Shown here one piece after another: positions 1 through 11,975 of a DNA stretch of 64,000 nucleotides (within the stretch, counting starts at the first letter, position 1; every line of letters starts with the position of its first letter). A program made the position numbers and the translations under genes. Source of the DNA: Microstegium vimineum (Eukaryota; Streptophyta; Magnoliopsida; Poales; Poaceae); assembly GCA_022036555.1 (NCBI GenBank), contig CM039133.1, positions 1,863,184 to 1,927,183 of the forward strand. Direction: 5' to 3'. The notes beneath the pieces were generated by a model, which worked only from the letters and a program-made list of their open reading frames with translations, did no database searches and was not told where the DNA came from.

Positions 1-2891
1 AAGATGATGCTTTTGCTAATGTTATTTGTGAGGCACAAATGGATTGGTAAAAAGGAAAAGGCTAAGTTTGACCGCATGCTAGAGGATCACAAACAATTAC
101 TATACCCGACCGCCGAAGATGGGCAAAAGAAGTTGGGTACAACACTGGAGTTGCTACAATGGAAGGCAGAGAGTGGCCTATCCGACAAGGCGTTTGGGAA
201 ATTATTGAAGATCCAGAAAAAGATGCTTCCGAAGGATAACGAACTGCCCAACACTACGTACGAAGCAAAAAAGATCGTCTGTCCCTTGGGATTAGAAATC
301 GAGAATATACATGCATGTCCTAATGACTGCATCCTTTACCGTGGGGAGGACTACAAGAATTTGGATGCGTGCCCCGTATGTGAAGCTTCTCGGTATAAGA
401 TCAAGAGAGATGACCCTGGCTATGTTGAAGGCAAAGAAAATCCCAGCAAGAAAATCCCTGTCAAGGTTATGTGGTATGCTCCTATAATACCACGCCTGAA
501 ACGTCTATTCAGAATCAGGGACCATGCGAAGTTGTTGCGATGGCACAAAGAAGACCGTAAGGTAGACAACATGCTGAGACATCCTGTTGATGGTTCCCAG
601 TGAAGAGTAATAGACAGACAATACAAGGAGTTCGCAGACGACGCACGAAACTTAAGGTTTGGTTTAAGTACAGATGGTTTTAATCCTTTTGGGGACCAGA
701 GCAGTAGTCATAGCACCTGGCCTATAACTCTGTGTATCTACAACCTTCCTCCATGGTTGTGCATGAAGCGGAAGTTTGTTATGATGCCGGTGCTCATCCA
801 AGGCAACCTGGCAACAACATCGATGTGTACTTGAGGCCATTAGTTGACGAACTCCTGCTTTTATGGAGCAAACCAGGTGTATGTACGTGGGATGAGTACA
901 AACAAGAGCACTTTGACCTGCGAGCATTGCTGTTCGTAACAATCAATGAGTGGCCTGCTCTAAGTAATCTCTCAGGACAAACAAACAAGGGGTACAATGC
1001 ATGCACACACTGTTTTGATGATATTGACAGTGTATATTTGAAAAAATCTAGAAAGGTCGTGTACCTTGGGCATCGTCGGTTTCTTTCTATGAATCACTAG
1101 GCTAGAAAGAAAGGAAAGCATTTTAATGGCAAGCCAGACCACCAGAAGAAGCCTCACAACAGAACACGAGAAGATGTACTTGAGATGGTCAAGGATCTAA
1201 AAGGACGCTGCGGGTCACGCACCAGTGCTTAAGAAGAAGTCGATATTTTGGGAGCTACCGTATTGGCAAATTCTTGAGGTCCGCCATTCGATCGACGTGA
1301 TGCACATGACAAAGAATATTTATGTTAACCTTCTAGGTTTCATGGGTGTTTACGGGAAGCCTAAGGACTCACTTGAAGCACGGCAGGACTTGCAGACCAT
1401 GAAAGAACAGGACAACCTGCATCTAGAGAAGACACCTGATGGACGTCAATACTTAAGACCTGCTAGCTACGCCCTTACCAAGGAAGAGAAGGAAAGCATG
1501 TTTGAATGCCTTAGCAGCATGAAGGTCCCATCTGGATTCTCGTCCAACATAAAGTGTATAATAAATGTGCCAGAGAAGAGATTCCTAAACTTAAAGTCGC
1601 ATGACTGCCATGTGCTTATGACGCAGTTGCTCCCAGTTGCTTTAAGAGGAATTCTACCTCCACATGTACGTCTGGCCACTGTGAAGCTATGTGCATTCCT
1701 CAATGCCATTTCTCAGAAGGCAATCAATCCAATGGAACTAGCTACTCTACATAATGATGTGGTTCAATGTCTTGTCAGCTTTGAGTTGGTGTTTCCTCCA
1801 TCATTCTTTGATGTCATGACACACATCCTTGTTCACCTGGTCAAGGAGATCTAGATTCTCGGTCCTGTGTTTCTACACAACATGTTCCCCTTTGAGAGGT
1901 TCATGGGAGTACTGAAGAAATATGTTCACCAGCGTGCTCGGCCAGAAGGAAGCATCGTCCAGGGCTACGGGACAGAGGAGGTCGTTGAGTTCTGTGTTGA
2001 CTTCTTTCCAGGCCTTGACCCGATTGGTCTTCCCGAATCGCGACACGAGGGTAGACTTAGTGGAAAGGGAACACTTAGAAAGAAAACATATGTTGGTGTG
2101 GAGGACGATTATTTCAACAAAGCGCACTACACGAATCTTCAAAACTCATCCGTGGTGGAGCCGTATATCAAGGTACACACGGATTCCCTACGATCCAAAT
2201 TCCCGGGGAAGAATGAAGATTGGATCACGCGTCAGCACATGGAAACTTTCAGTGGTTGGTTACGAAAACAATGTCAAGGTGACGACACTATAGATGAGCA
2301 ACTGTATTTGCTGCCAAGGCAACCATCGTGGCACATCCTCACGTACAAAGGGTACGAGATAAATGGAAACACATTTTACACCATTGCCCAATACAAAAAT
2401 AGCACAAACCAAAACAGTGGTGTCCGCGTAGATGCCATGGACCTAAATGGGAAGAGACATACATACTATGGTCGCATAGAGGAAATTTGGGTACTAGACT
2501 ATGCTCCTAATTTTAAAGTTGCTCTGTTCCGGTGCCATTGGGTGAAGACGAGTGGGGTAACTGTGGACAAGGAGTATGGGATGACAACAGTGGACCTAAA
2601 TAGTGTTGGGTACAAAGATGAACCATTCGTGCTTGCTGCTGATGTGAATCAGGTGTTCTATGTGAAGGACAGTCTACAAAACCTAAGAAAGGGAAAACCG
2701 ATGACAAATCAACTGACAAAGAGCCAAAACGCCACGTAGTTCTTTCAGAGAAAAGAATCATCGTGGGAATTGAGGACAAGTCCGACATGTCAGAAGATTA
2801 TGGAAGGGATGACCGAATCCCACCCTTCAGCGTGACAAAAGATCCAAGTATCCTCCTCAATGTAGAGGACACTCCATGGTTTCGGGAATGA
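1..2891 (+). pseudogene. TNP2-type CACTA transposase, decayed and 5'-truncated by the window edge
   Basis: This encodes the large transposase (TNPD/TNP2 family) that cuts CACTA ends. The N-terminal part (4-603) has the family's zinc-binding stretch with HACPNDC and ACPVC. The tnp2 core continues through 610-1350 (LSTDGFNPF, DVMHMTKN). A DUF4218-like block lies near 1560-1930 (LPPHVR, GPVFLHNMFPFERFMG) and a DUF4216-like block near 2430-2690 (YYGRIEEIWVLDY, GYKDEPFVLA). The natural C-terminus ends at the TGA at 2889-2891. The reading frame is broken by a TGA at 601-603 where the family has Trp, a frameshift near 800, a TAG near 1098, a frameshift between about 1150 and 1225, a TAG at 1852-1854 and a 1-bp loss in an A-run near 2695. 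Family assignment is firm and function is lost. Confidence 0.88.
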
Positions 2892-3744
2892 TCATAACCA
2901 AGGGTTCATACGTCAAAAAGTTCACCACTTTATGTAATAACTGTAACTTTCCATGTATTAATTCATGTTTTCTTGTGTTTTATCTTTTCAAATAACAGGA
3001 CAGATGTACATCTATATTAAAAGTTAGTCAAATGGGAAACTTTGAATTTTGAAACAACTAGGAATTCAAATTCTAATTTCAAACACCGAGATATATAAAA
3101 GTTGTGGATAATGATGAGTACATCAACTTTGGTATTCAAAACTTTTTCATTTCAGGTAGTTTATGTGGTCCAAATCTTGATAGAAATTTGAAATTTTTAA
3201 ACACCGAGAAATTCAAATTCTAATTCCAAAATGATAAACAACTCCAAATGAAAACGTTTTGAACAACAAAGTTGGTGGAATAATCATTCTCTAGAACTTA
3301 TATTGGTCACTTTCACATTTGAGAAATTCTAAACACAAATTGTGTTGTGATTATTTTAATTAATAGATTTTCTATTCGACACAGGATTATCGGACACGTG
3401 TATTTCGACAACTAATGATGCAACAAACGAAAACTTAACGTTACATAGATGCAAAAACAAACTTCATATACAAAGCCACCACTTTTTATTTTTAAGATGA
3501 CCAATATATTTTTGCATTAAGTCAAATAGTACTCGTTATTTACATTAATTGACATTTGTAAAAGAAAAGAATAGAATCTATGTTAAAAAATTTCTAGTGT
3601 ACAATAAGCCAAATGGGAATCCAAATGATATTTTTAAATATTTTTTTGCCTATCATGTACATTACTATGTAATTAACAATAATAAACATAGTTATAAGAT
3701 AAACCAACAAAACAAAAAACCAGAATTGTAAAAACAAAAAAAAC
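2892..3744. other. AT-rich spacer between the two CACTA genes
   Basis: About 850 bases of AT-rich sequence follow the transposase stop. I see only short chance ORFs and no recognisable coding homology. It probably holds the transposase 3' UTR and intergenic element sequence. Confidence 0.6.
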
Positions 3745-3878
3745 ACCTTTGGTCCCGGGCCGTGGCACCACCCGGGACTAAAAGTCATACCTTTAGTCCC
3801 AGGTGGTGCCACGGCCCGGGACTAAAGGCCTTTTAGTCCCGGGTGGTGCCACGACCCTGGACTAAAGGTCCCCTAGGT
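3745..3878. repeat. Internal cluster of sub-terminal-type palindromic repeats
   Basis: Several inverted and direct copies of a TTTAGTCCCGGGTGGTGCCACG-like motif occur here (for example CCCGGGACTAAAAG and CTTTTAGTCCCGGG). They resemble the palindromes at the element's 3' end (11738-11975). In CACTA elements such motifs normally bind transposase near the termini, so a cluster 8 kb from the end is unusual. It directly precedes a GC-rich leader and could be an internal promoter or control region, or the scar of a fusion of two elements. Confidence 0.75.
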
Positions 3879-4369
3879 ATGTAACCCCCATCTCCCCAGG
3901 CAGCACAGTTGTATTCCTCAATCGATCTCGTGCCGCCGCCTCCACCATCTCCCTCGCGCCGCCGCCATCGCCGTCCGCGCTCGCGCCCTCGCGCCACCGT
4001 CGTCGCCGTCCACGCTCGCCTTCCTCGCCTTGCGTGCCATCCGCGCCGTCTCCTCCACCCAGCGGCCCGCGCGCGCACGCCAGCCATCCTCCCTCCCTCG
4101 CGGCGTCGTCCACGCTCGCCAGCCTCGTCGTCCGCGCTCGCCAGATCCGCGCTCGCCATCCTCCTCCTCCTTTCTTCTCCTCTGCCCGCGCCGCCCATCC
4201 TCCTCCTCCCTCTCTCCCTCCTCTGCCCGTCGGAGGAGCTTGCCGCGTCGCCCGTTCTCCTCCTCCTTCTCTCCGCCCGGTGGCCATCTCGCAGCTCGCC
4301 GCGCTGACCGTCCGCGCTCACCTGCCTCGTCGTCTGCACAAAGCCAACACAAACGCCAACACATCGTCG
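3879..4369 (+). other. GC-rich leader, left half, interrupted by a solo LTR
   Basis: This CCG/TCC-rich stretch is open in several frames on both strands, as expected from base composition. It continues after the solo LTR at 7123 with the same composition (CGTC, TCCTCTGC repeats). It most likely forms the 5' leader or first non-coding exon of the second CACTA gene. No protein homology is recognisable. Confidence 0.5.
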
Positions 4370-7122
4370 TGTCACACCCGGTTTTAAGGACAAAACCAGA
4401 TATACCCTATATGTGAGCCCAGGAAGTCAAATCCTACATATTGGCATAGAACAAGGTAATATCAAAAGACAATACTTAAGTATATAACATATATGGTTAA
4501 AGAAATAACCTTAAAAGAGCAAACAGCGGTAAGACACTCCGAACTTCAGGTGAAGACTCCACTCTGCAGGGACCAACTGACTGGTTGATCACAAGCCTAT
4601 CTCTTCCAACTCTTGCAAACTGGTACCCATCCGGGATTTTTATCCAAGTGTTGAAAAAAAATAAACAGCGTAAGTACTTTTGTACTCAACAAGCATATAT
4701 GGGGTTCATGAGGCTCAAAGAGGTGACACTGGTTTACTGCGATAAGCATTTTTAATTTGTAACGAAACTTTACAAGTGGTAGATCAAGGTTATGCTTAAG
4801 CCCCCAAATTAAATCACATGATCATATAGTCATTGAATGAATAACACAAATAACTTGATAAAGTGATTCTCAAGTAATAACCAACATGTAAACATTGTTT
4901 TTGTTATTAGTCTGTGAGTTTTCCGGGCCGCTCGTAACTGTGAGCACGGCTGATATATCAGTTTTACACTCTGCAGAGGTGTACATCTTTACCCACAAGT
5001 CGTGATCCCCATATGCCATCACCTCTAGCAAGGAAGTGGAGAAGGGTACACTACGAGACCGTTCACAGGTTCCACTGGTAGGTAACAACCCGCTATTTGT
5101 TTCCTCAATGGTTAGTACCACCCCTCTTACGAGGGAACTAAGGTGAGCCCCTCTTGCGCCCTTTCGGGTAAGTTGTCACAAACCAGTAGAATTCTAATAT
5201 TGAGTCAAGCCAGAGCCATATAGCTTGTGGTTGTACTGTATGTCCCAGCTTTTGCTGACAGATAAGATCCTAAATTCATGTTGCTAAAAAGTCAAGTTTT
5301 ACTTTATCAGTTCATATAGTCATTAATCAAGATTCAAGATCATGCTTTGTTAAAAAGGAGCATTAGCAATACTACCCAAATCCAATGGTAACCCATAGGA
5401 TTTCAAGGTTCAAGGTAATCAAATCTAGGTAAACCGTAAGGTAACAAAATTAGACACATGCATATGATTTTATTCAAAAACATCATGAATAGGACATCAA
5501 GGAAGATCCCATATAATACTTGCCTTAAAACAGATCCTTTCTTCAAAGATCAACGTCTTCAAAGATTAACTTCTTCAAAAGATCTTCTGAAACACCAACT
5601 TCTTGATCTCCAACGTAACACTCACCAATTGGACAAAATCACAAACACCACTCAAACACCTGACCAAACATAGCATACATACACATCTATTTAGAACAAT
5701 ACACCAATCAATGAAAGGGATTTTAAAAGAAACTACGCAACTCTACGATCACACAGGCGCAGAGAACACGCTAAACGGTGCTACGGAGATCGAGATACAT
5801 CTACCGAAAGGTTTGCTTTTACAAAAGAGAACTACGAGCTTTATTAGTTTTACTATATAAAAGAATTTATAAAGTATTTCAAAGAAACACCTTGACTAGA
5901 TTATGTCAAAATTGTATTTGGATTTCGAAAATGAAAGTAGAACTAATCATATTTTATATATAAAACAAGTTGCATAGTTATTAATCAAGTTAGGAGTTAA
6001 CCATAAAATTACAGAGCTATTAACATGTTATTAAAGATCACTAAAGAAAAGGTTACGCCGACACGAAGCCAACGCAACTTGAACGGATCGAAACGGATTT
6101 AAAACGGAGAAGATAGGATTTAAACAAGATTTAGAGATTAAACATGGAAATTAGAAAGGCATTAAACAAATATTATTTTCAAAGTTTGCAAAACAGATTG
6201 ATTATGGTTTTAACATGTAGATAAAAACTCTATGAATCTAACGCAATTTGAACGGATCAAATCGGAGTTAAAACGAATATTTTATAAACAGTTGAAAACT
6301 GATGGTAGAACTGAAATTTATTTTTGGAATAAAACAATTACCGCGTGGAAACACGCTTTCCAAGGCAAAAAGAGCAAGACCAGCAAGCGCTTAAGGTTTG
6401 CCCGGTTGCTGTTGGAGCAGTGCTGGCTCGGTGGCGGTGGCTGTTCTCGGCGTGGGGAAAAGAGGGGGCTAAGGGGCTGTATTTATACGGGGAGGGGTGC
6501 TGGCGCTAGGGCTGGGCAAGCTGGGCCTGCTGCTGCTTGGGCCGCGCGCGCAGGGGGGAAAGGGGAGCTGGGCTGGCGCGCTGCTGGGCTGCTGCGCTGG
6601 CAGGCCGCGCGGGAGGGTGCGGGGAGAGCTGGGCCGCCTGCTGGGCGAGGCCCAGGCGGGAGGGGGGCAGCCTGGTCCTGGGCCGTGGGGGGGGGGGGAA
6701 GGAGGGAGAGGAGCTGGCGGGCCTGCTCGGTTGGGCCGGCCGGTGCGTGGGGGCAGGGAGCGGCCTGGCGGGCCGCCGGCTGGGACCTGGGCCGCCGGCT
6801 CGGTTGGGCTGCGGGGGAAGGGGGAAAGAGAGAGAGGGGGAGGGAGAGAGAGGTGGGCTGGGAGGGTTTTTTTTCTCTTTTTTTTCTTTTTCTTTTGTTT
6901 CAAAACATTTTCAAATCCTTTTGAATTCATGTTTTGGATTTTGAAAGATCCACTCAGAAGAATAAACCCAATGCTCCAACATGAATGCACGGACATGTTT
7001 CTACCCCCTAATAAGTTTTAATTCCATAAAAAGTTTTATTTCCTATGATTTTATGAACACGAAAAACATAATAAAATCAATTTAATCCTATTTTTCAAGA
7101 AATGAAAATTTAGGGTGTTACA
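4370..7122 (-). repeat. Solo LTR of a Tekay-like family, minus orientation
   Basis: Read on the + strand it starts TGTCACACCC and ends GGGTGTTACA. The reverse complement therefore matches the LTR termini of the element at 12100-24040 (TGTAACACCC ... GGGTGTGACA). Internal blocks also match in inverted orientation, for example the segment around 4700-4790 with the LTR end around 14600-14680. No coding region or second LTR is present, so it is a solo LTR left by LTR-LTR recombination. The flanking 5-mers are CGTCG (4365-4369) and CGTCA (7123-7127), a target duplication with one mismatch. Its length (2753 bp) is slightly below that of the full-length relative. ORFs inside its G-rich part (6.4-6.9 kb) reflect composition only. 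Confidence 0.85.
6481..6487 (-). promoter_or_regulatory. TATA box of the solo LTR
   Basis: On the minus strand this reads TATAAAT, next to the GC-rich block. It is in the same place as the TATAAAT of the related full-length LTRs (12694-12700 and 21712-21718). Confidence 0.55.
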
Positions 7123-7468
7123 CGTCATCGCTCGTCCTCTGCGTCCTCTGCACAATGCCAACGTCATCGTCGCCTGTCCTCTGCACCGCTCCAACGCGCC
7201 CGTCCTCTGCATAGCGCCGTCGTCATCGTGTGCATCGTCGTCTTGTGCAGCAGCGCTGCCGCCGTCGTGACCCGTGTGGTGAGGAAATGTTAATGGTTGG
7301 TTGTGTGATCGGCCATCGAGCCAAGGTCATGTGTATGATCGGCCATCGAGGCGAGGGCGTGGCTGTGTATGCTCGGCCATCGAGCCGACATCGTGTTTAC
7401 TTGTGACCGGCCGTCGAGCCGAGACATATGCTCGCCGTGACCATTTTGGTGACCACAGCAACACGTGG
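7123..7468 (+). other. GC-rich leader, right half
   Basis: This continues the leader interrupted at 4369. It contains repeated GTGTATGATCGGCCATCGAG-like units between about 7290 and 7430. No supported protein is visible. The ORFs at 7301-7521 overlap on both strands and look fortuitous. Confidence 0.45.
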
Positions 7469-7725
7469 ACCCTAATCCTAAACCCTAAACAGTAATCGAT
7501 CGTTGATCTTGATGCAATCACTAAACCTAAACCCTAATCCTAAACCCTAAACTCTATTCATGAAACCACCCCCACTACTAAGTACTACTACTACACGTAC
7601 TTCTAGCTACTACTAATCATGAAACCCTAATCAACCTAAACCCTAATCCTAAACCCTAAATCTAAACCCTAATCAATCCACACTTGATGCAATCATGAAA
7701 CCCTAATCAACCTAAACACTATCTA
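7469..7725 (+). promoter_or_regulatory. Cluster of telo-box (AAACCCTAA) motifs
   Basis: At least ten ACCCTAA/AAACCCT units occur in three groups (about 7469-7491, 7522-7553 and 7622-7715), separated by non-telomeric sequence. Telo-boxes are known plant cis-elements of promoters and 5' leaders. Here they sit just upstream of the first coding exon (7795) of the second CACTA gene. The interspersed arrangement argues against a telomere fragment. Confidence 0.6.
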
Positions 7726-7794
7726 ATCATATCATATTTGTTGTTGTTTACATGACATATTTAGTTCTAACGTCTTACACATTTATTTGTAGAA

Positions 7795-10700
7795 ATGGAT
7801 CCCCCGAATGACGACAACATGAACGATGCCATGATGGACATGATATTTGGCAACGATGGTGGTGGATATGACGAATTCAAGGCCGGTGACAACAATGAAC
7901 AAGCATATGATGGGAGTCAGTACCTCCTAGATGCTCCAGATGAGCAACAAAACATCGTGGAAGACAATATTGGCGAGGTATACATTCAGTTAGTATAGTA
8001 TAGTGTGATGACATGTAATACTATATATTTTAGTGGACTAAAATTTAGTAGTGTAATTTTAGAAACCCCAAACCAAATTTAGTATAGTATAGTGTGTGAT
8101 ATCATGTTATACGTATGTAGGCCTCTGGCTCTACAGGCAAGCGTAGAAATGTACAAGGCCCGAAGAAGCCTTTGGAGGGTCGGTACATTATCTCGGAATT
8201 CGAGGAGGCTACCGGTAAAGTGCTTGGGCCACATGCACAGAAGTTCATCAACCACTGTGGGGTCCTTGCAAGGGACCGGATCTCGATCAACGCTATTGAA
8301 TGGAAGCACCGAAAAAATGCTCCAACGCATATTACTGTTGTCTCTGAGCGTGACAAGCAAGCGTGTTGGGAGGACATCCTTGCACATTTCACGCTCGACA
8401 CAGAAGATGAAGCCCTGAAGGCGTGAGTCAAGGACTTTGTTATGATGAAGATGGCCATGCTATTCCAGTGTTGGAAGAAGACGATGTACAACAAATTTAT
8501 CAAGCAGAACCTGACCCCAGATTTCAACTTGAAGGCATACGTGAAGTTGCAGCCATTCTGGGATGAGTTCATCGCCTTCAAGAATTCCGAAGAGGGCGAG
8601 GCACGGGTGAGAAGGAACCAACAGAATGCCAGTAAGAAGCAATACCACCATCATTTGGGATTAGGTCGCTACAAGAGTGCCATTCATAAGTGACAAAAAA
8701 TGGAAGAGGAGTTGATTGCCAAGGGAATCTTACCAGATTCTTACCACTGGTCGGAGCATTTCAAGAATTGGTTTTTCGCTCATGGGGGTAACCTAGGCGT
8801 TGAGACCGGAGTTGTGGTGTATGGAGAAAAAATCGTTACCGCAACAACCAGATTCGCTGAGGCTCGAAGCTTAGTTGAAACGGGAGCGTGGATCCCGGAC
8901 AGAGAGAAGGATGAGTTGGCATACGCACTGGGGAATCCTGAGCATGGCGGGCATACGAGAGGATATGGGGAGGTGTCTTGGGAGCTCGACTTTGCGAAAG
9001 ATAGAGAGTCATATAGAAGTCGCGCTAGAAAGAAGGTGGAAGAGGCAGCGCAGCTTAAGAGGATGGAGGAAATGGTTCTCGAGTCCCAGAAAGAGGCCCG
9101 TGAAGCGAATGCACACGGAGTACGTCTCAAAGAGAGAATGGAACATGAGATAGAAAAGAAAGTGCAAGCAGCTTTAAAGAAGCAACAAACTGCATCAGGG
9201 CCGATAGTCAACATCACCCTCCCCCGGTCAGTTAAAAAGCAGTTGTGCATCAACGGAGTTGCCAATGGCTCAAGATGATGCGAAACTACGCTTCCCTGTG
9301 GATGACATCACTCAACCTCTCACAGTATGTGAGCTGCACATTCCACGGGGGACTGCCGCCGAAACAGTCATTGTGGCTATCGGTTTTGTGTCTCCTGCGG
9401 ATCCTATGAAGACCCCCAAAATCCATGGAGCAGTAATACCAGTTGGATATGCTGCTGTCTCGGTGGATCGAGTTGTCAAAGAGTTCATCAATGTGCAGCT
9501 TGACATCGAGGGAGGTGATGGGGAGAAGACGGTAGGAGATGCAGAGAAGGCATTCGTTTGCTGGTGGAAACGCTACATCATCATTCCTGGGGTATCGCCC
9601 AGTCATCCGGCGCATCCTCCTCAGCCTAACCCTAGGTACGGATTAATCATATCTCGTTCTACATATAAGGACCAACAAATTTGCATTGCATTACTAAGTG
9701 GTTTAATCACATATAACTCATTTTTTTGTAGGAAGAGAATTGTCATTCACAAGAAAATTATCACCACAAACACTGAGGAGGATGCGCCACTCTCAAAGGT
9801 GCAAGATTTCTTCAAGAAGTGCAAGGACAATAGAGCGAAGAAGGATGAGTCTCCGTACTTGTTGCTCAAACCAACAGATCTAAGGAAAGCGGTGCGTGAG
9901 AGGGAGAAAAAGAGACGTGAATCTCTTAAGCCTACCCCACTCTCAGACTATGAGCGCACAATGTCCAAGTCCATTGAAGCGGAAACAAAAAAGAAGAAAG
10001 CGGGCAAAGGTGTCCCACAGCTAGGGGAACAATCGCAACACTCAGTGCCCTCGGGGATCAATGAATATGGATCAAACATGGTCCTCTCCGAACTCCTGCC
10101 TCCAGATATCAATTACAAAGGACTCGAAGATTTTCTCAAAGGTACGGGTTTACATGTTTCCGAAGTGCTCAACGAAGAAACCTGCCCGAAAGCCACGGTA
10201 GTCGATGAGTGGATAAGGAAATATGAATTTGGAAGGAATCTATACAATCCTGCGACACTCAATGAACTTGGGACACAAATGTACAAGCTAAACAAGTGGT
10301 ACATGGAGGCGTGCAAGAGTGCTGAGCCAGACGTCAATGATAATATTTGTGTCAGGATTAGACAACACGATTACTTCCGTGGCGATGACATTATGTACGT
10401 CCAGTTCATCGAGTTACATCCACTATGCGACATGAATGATCTGGACAAATCCCTGGTCAGTTGCTATTGTTTGTAAGTGAATCATTTTTTAGTAATCTCA
10501 CGGTGTAGCATAATATACATATATAAAGTAACATGCCTTTCTTTACAGGGACATTATAAGAGACCTTAGACTTATCAAGGATAAGACGATTGGTTTTATA
10601 GATCCAAACATTATATTCAAGGACCCGAAGACTCCCTACGCCAAATGGAAAGAGCAAACAGAGAGGAATCTTCGTAGGTTTTTGATCAACCAAAAGGAAA

Positions 10701-11492
10701 AGAAATATATACTCTTCTGATACAACATAGGGTGAGTGTGCACATTTTAGTTTACTTACTCAATTCAGCATAAAGAGATATATATATATATATAAGTATA
10801 TATATATATATATATGTTGACTATCTATAAACAATTGCAGCTATCATTGGATACTCATAGTCTTCGTTAGCCCTAAAAGTACAGTGTTGGTCTATGACTC
10901 GTTGCAAAAAAAACTTAATGATTACAGAGATATAATCGACATTATCAAGGGGTAACTTGAATCTTTAGATATTATTGATTCCTGCTCTTTATACTCTGCA
11001 ATAGTAAACAAACGATCAATTATTGGGCAGGGTTTGGTCTTGGTACATTGAGAAGCACCGGCCAGAGCTGAAAGAAGCACCGGTCAGAGCTGAAAGCGCC
11101 ACTTCCAGATCCTATCGTTCTACAATGGGTACTAAAGCAGCGGCAAGGAACCAACACTTGTGCATTCTACATCTGCGAATACCTCACAAATTTGCAAAAA
11201 GGACTCCTATTGACAAACAGCGGGTACGTCATATGTATATAACAAAATCGTTTCACTTTTTAGTAGTTGCTATTAAATAAATCTTATGTATATTAATGTA
11301 TTTTGCGTTTATTGCAAATTGAAGGAGCTATGGTTGAAGGAGCAAGTGATGGAACCGGTCAAGATCAAAGCACATCAAGAAAGAATTGCAGGATTTCTGA
11401 TGGACCAAGTCATCAATCTCAAGGGAGACTACCACTACAACCCCGCAGAACGACTAGTGCCTAACACGGATGAAGATTTGTATGACATTTGA
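7795..11492 (+). pseudogene. Second CACTA gene: multi-exon protein with C-terminal Ulp1-like protease
   Basis: Inferred exons are 7795-7976, about 8121-9635, 9732-10472, 10549-10731, 10841-10951, 11031-11223 and about 11325-11492. Most have GT/AG borders. The last acceptor is weak. The central part has a charged coiled-coil stretch (about 9020-9180) and then a DUF8039-like block (9270-9600). The C-terminal exons carry a Ulp1/C48 protease fold: His in YHW (10845-10847), Asp in YDSL (10896-10898), Gln in QGTNTC (11144-11146) and Cys (11159-11161). Such proteases are commonly carried by plant CACTA and Mutator elements, with an unclear role. It is broken by TGA stops at 8424-8426 and 8691-8693 (both where Trp is expected), a frameshift near 9222 and a TGA at 10709-10711 just before the protease core. 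Confidence 0.78.
10774..10817. repeat. (TA)n microsatellite in an intron
   Basis: Two adjoining TA runs lie in the intron before the exon carrying the protease histidine. A shorter TA run lies at about 11561-11572, after the gene's stop. Confidence 0.85.
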
Positions 11493-11737
11493 GTCGCGGG
11501 TCTGTAAATTAGTGTTCTAACATGTCTGTGTGTATAATGCTTTGATATACTGTTTTACTATATATATATATATTAAGTTTCATTTTCTGTAATGCTTGAA
11601 CTAAATACATAGATTAGTAGCGGAGATTATACATAGATTAGTAGCGGAGAATACATATTTAGAAGTCTAATTGAAACCTATAATCAAAACAAATAAGAAA
11701 CCAAAATGGAAAAGAAAATAAAAGAAAAAAAACAGAA
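11493..11737. other. 3' UTR and spacer of the CACTA gene
   Basis: AT-rich sequence between the stop codon and the terminal repeats. A 22-bp unit (ATACATAGATTAGTAGCGGAG) occurs twice in tandem near 11607-11650. No gene is seen. Confidence 0.5.
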
Positions 11738-11975
11738 CCTTTAATCCCGGTTGGTGTTATCAACCGGGACTAAAAGGGTTGGCCGAGTGGCCCAGTCTGG
11801 AGACCCTTTTAGTCCTGGTTGGTAATATCAACCGGGACTAAAGGTCCACCTTTAGTCCTGGGGCAACTAACCGGGACTAAAGGGGGGCCTTTAGTCCCGG
11901 ATGGCTCGTCCCGGGTCATGGCCCGAGACTAAAGGCCAATTTGGCCCAGGACTAAAGCCGCTTTGTGTACCAGTG
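11738..11975. repeat. CACTA 3' sub-terminal palindromes and terminal inverted repeat
   Basis: Three or more palindromes of the form TTTAGTCCCGGTTGG ... CCAACCGGGACTAAA occur between 11738 and 11945. Then comes GGACTAAAGCCGCTTTGTGT and the terminus ACCAGTG, ending at 11975. This matches the known architecture of grass CACTA ends, where transposase binds multiple sub-terminal motifs. The base triplet after the end is TCA. Confidence 0.82.

Larger units (their letters stand above)
1..11975 (+). mobile_element. CACTA (En/Spm-like) DNA transposon, 5' end outside the window
   Basis: The element holds a TNP2-type transposase gene, then a second gene ending in a Ulp1-like protease, then a 3' terminal region of TTTAGTCCCGG palindromes. 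It closes with GTGTACCAGTG at 11965-11975, which read inward is a CACTG-type terminus typical of grass CACTA elements. The 5' terminus lies before base 1, so the full size and the 3-bp target duplication cannot be confirmed. A solo LTR (4370-7122) is nested inside. Both genes carry stops and frameshifts, so the copy is not autonomous as read. It remains possible that two CACTA pieces are joined near 3.7 kb, because a sub-terminal-type repeat cluster lies there internally. Confidence 0.8.

Noticed and set aside
3833..4416. Overlapping Arg/Gly-rich and Ser/Pro-rich ORFs on both strands
   Set aside because: Low-complexity products of a CCG/TCC-rich leader, with no conserved domain and no agreement on one frame.
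6232..7021. Gly-rich and Pro-rich ORFs up to 230 residues
   Set aside because: They lie inside the G-rich block of the solo LTR and are not conserved in the related LTRs.
7469..7725. Interstitial telomere
   Set aside because: The motifs are interrupted and grouped, not a continuous TTTAGGG array. Telo-box cis-elements fit better.
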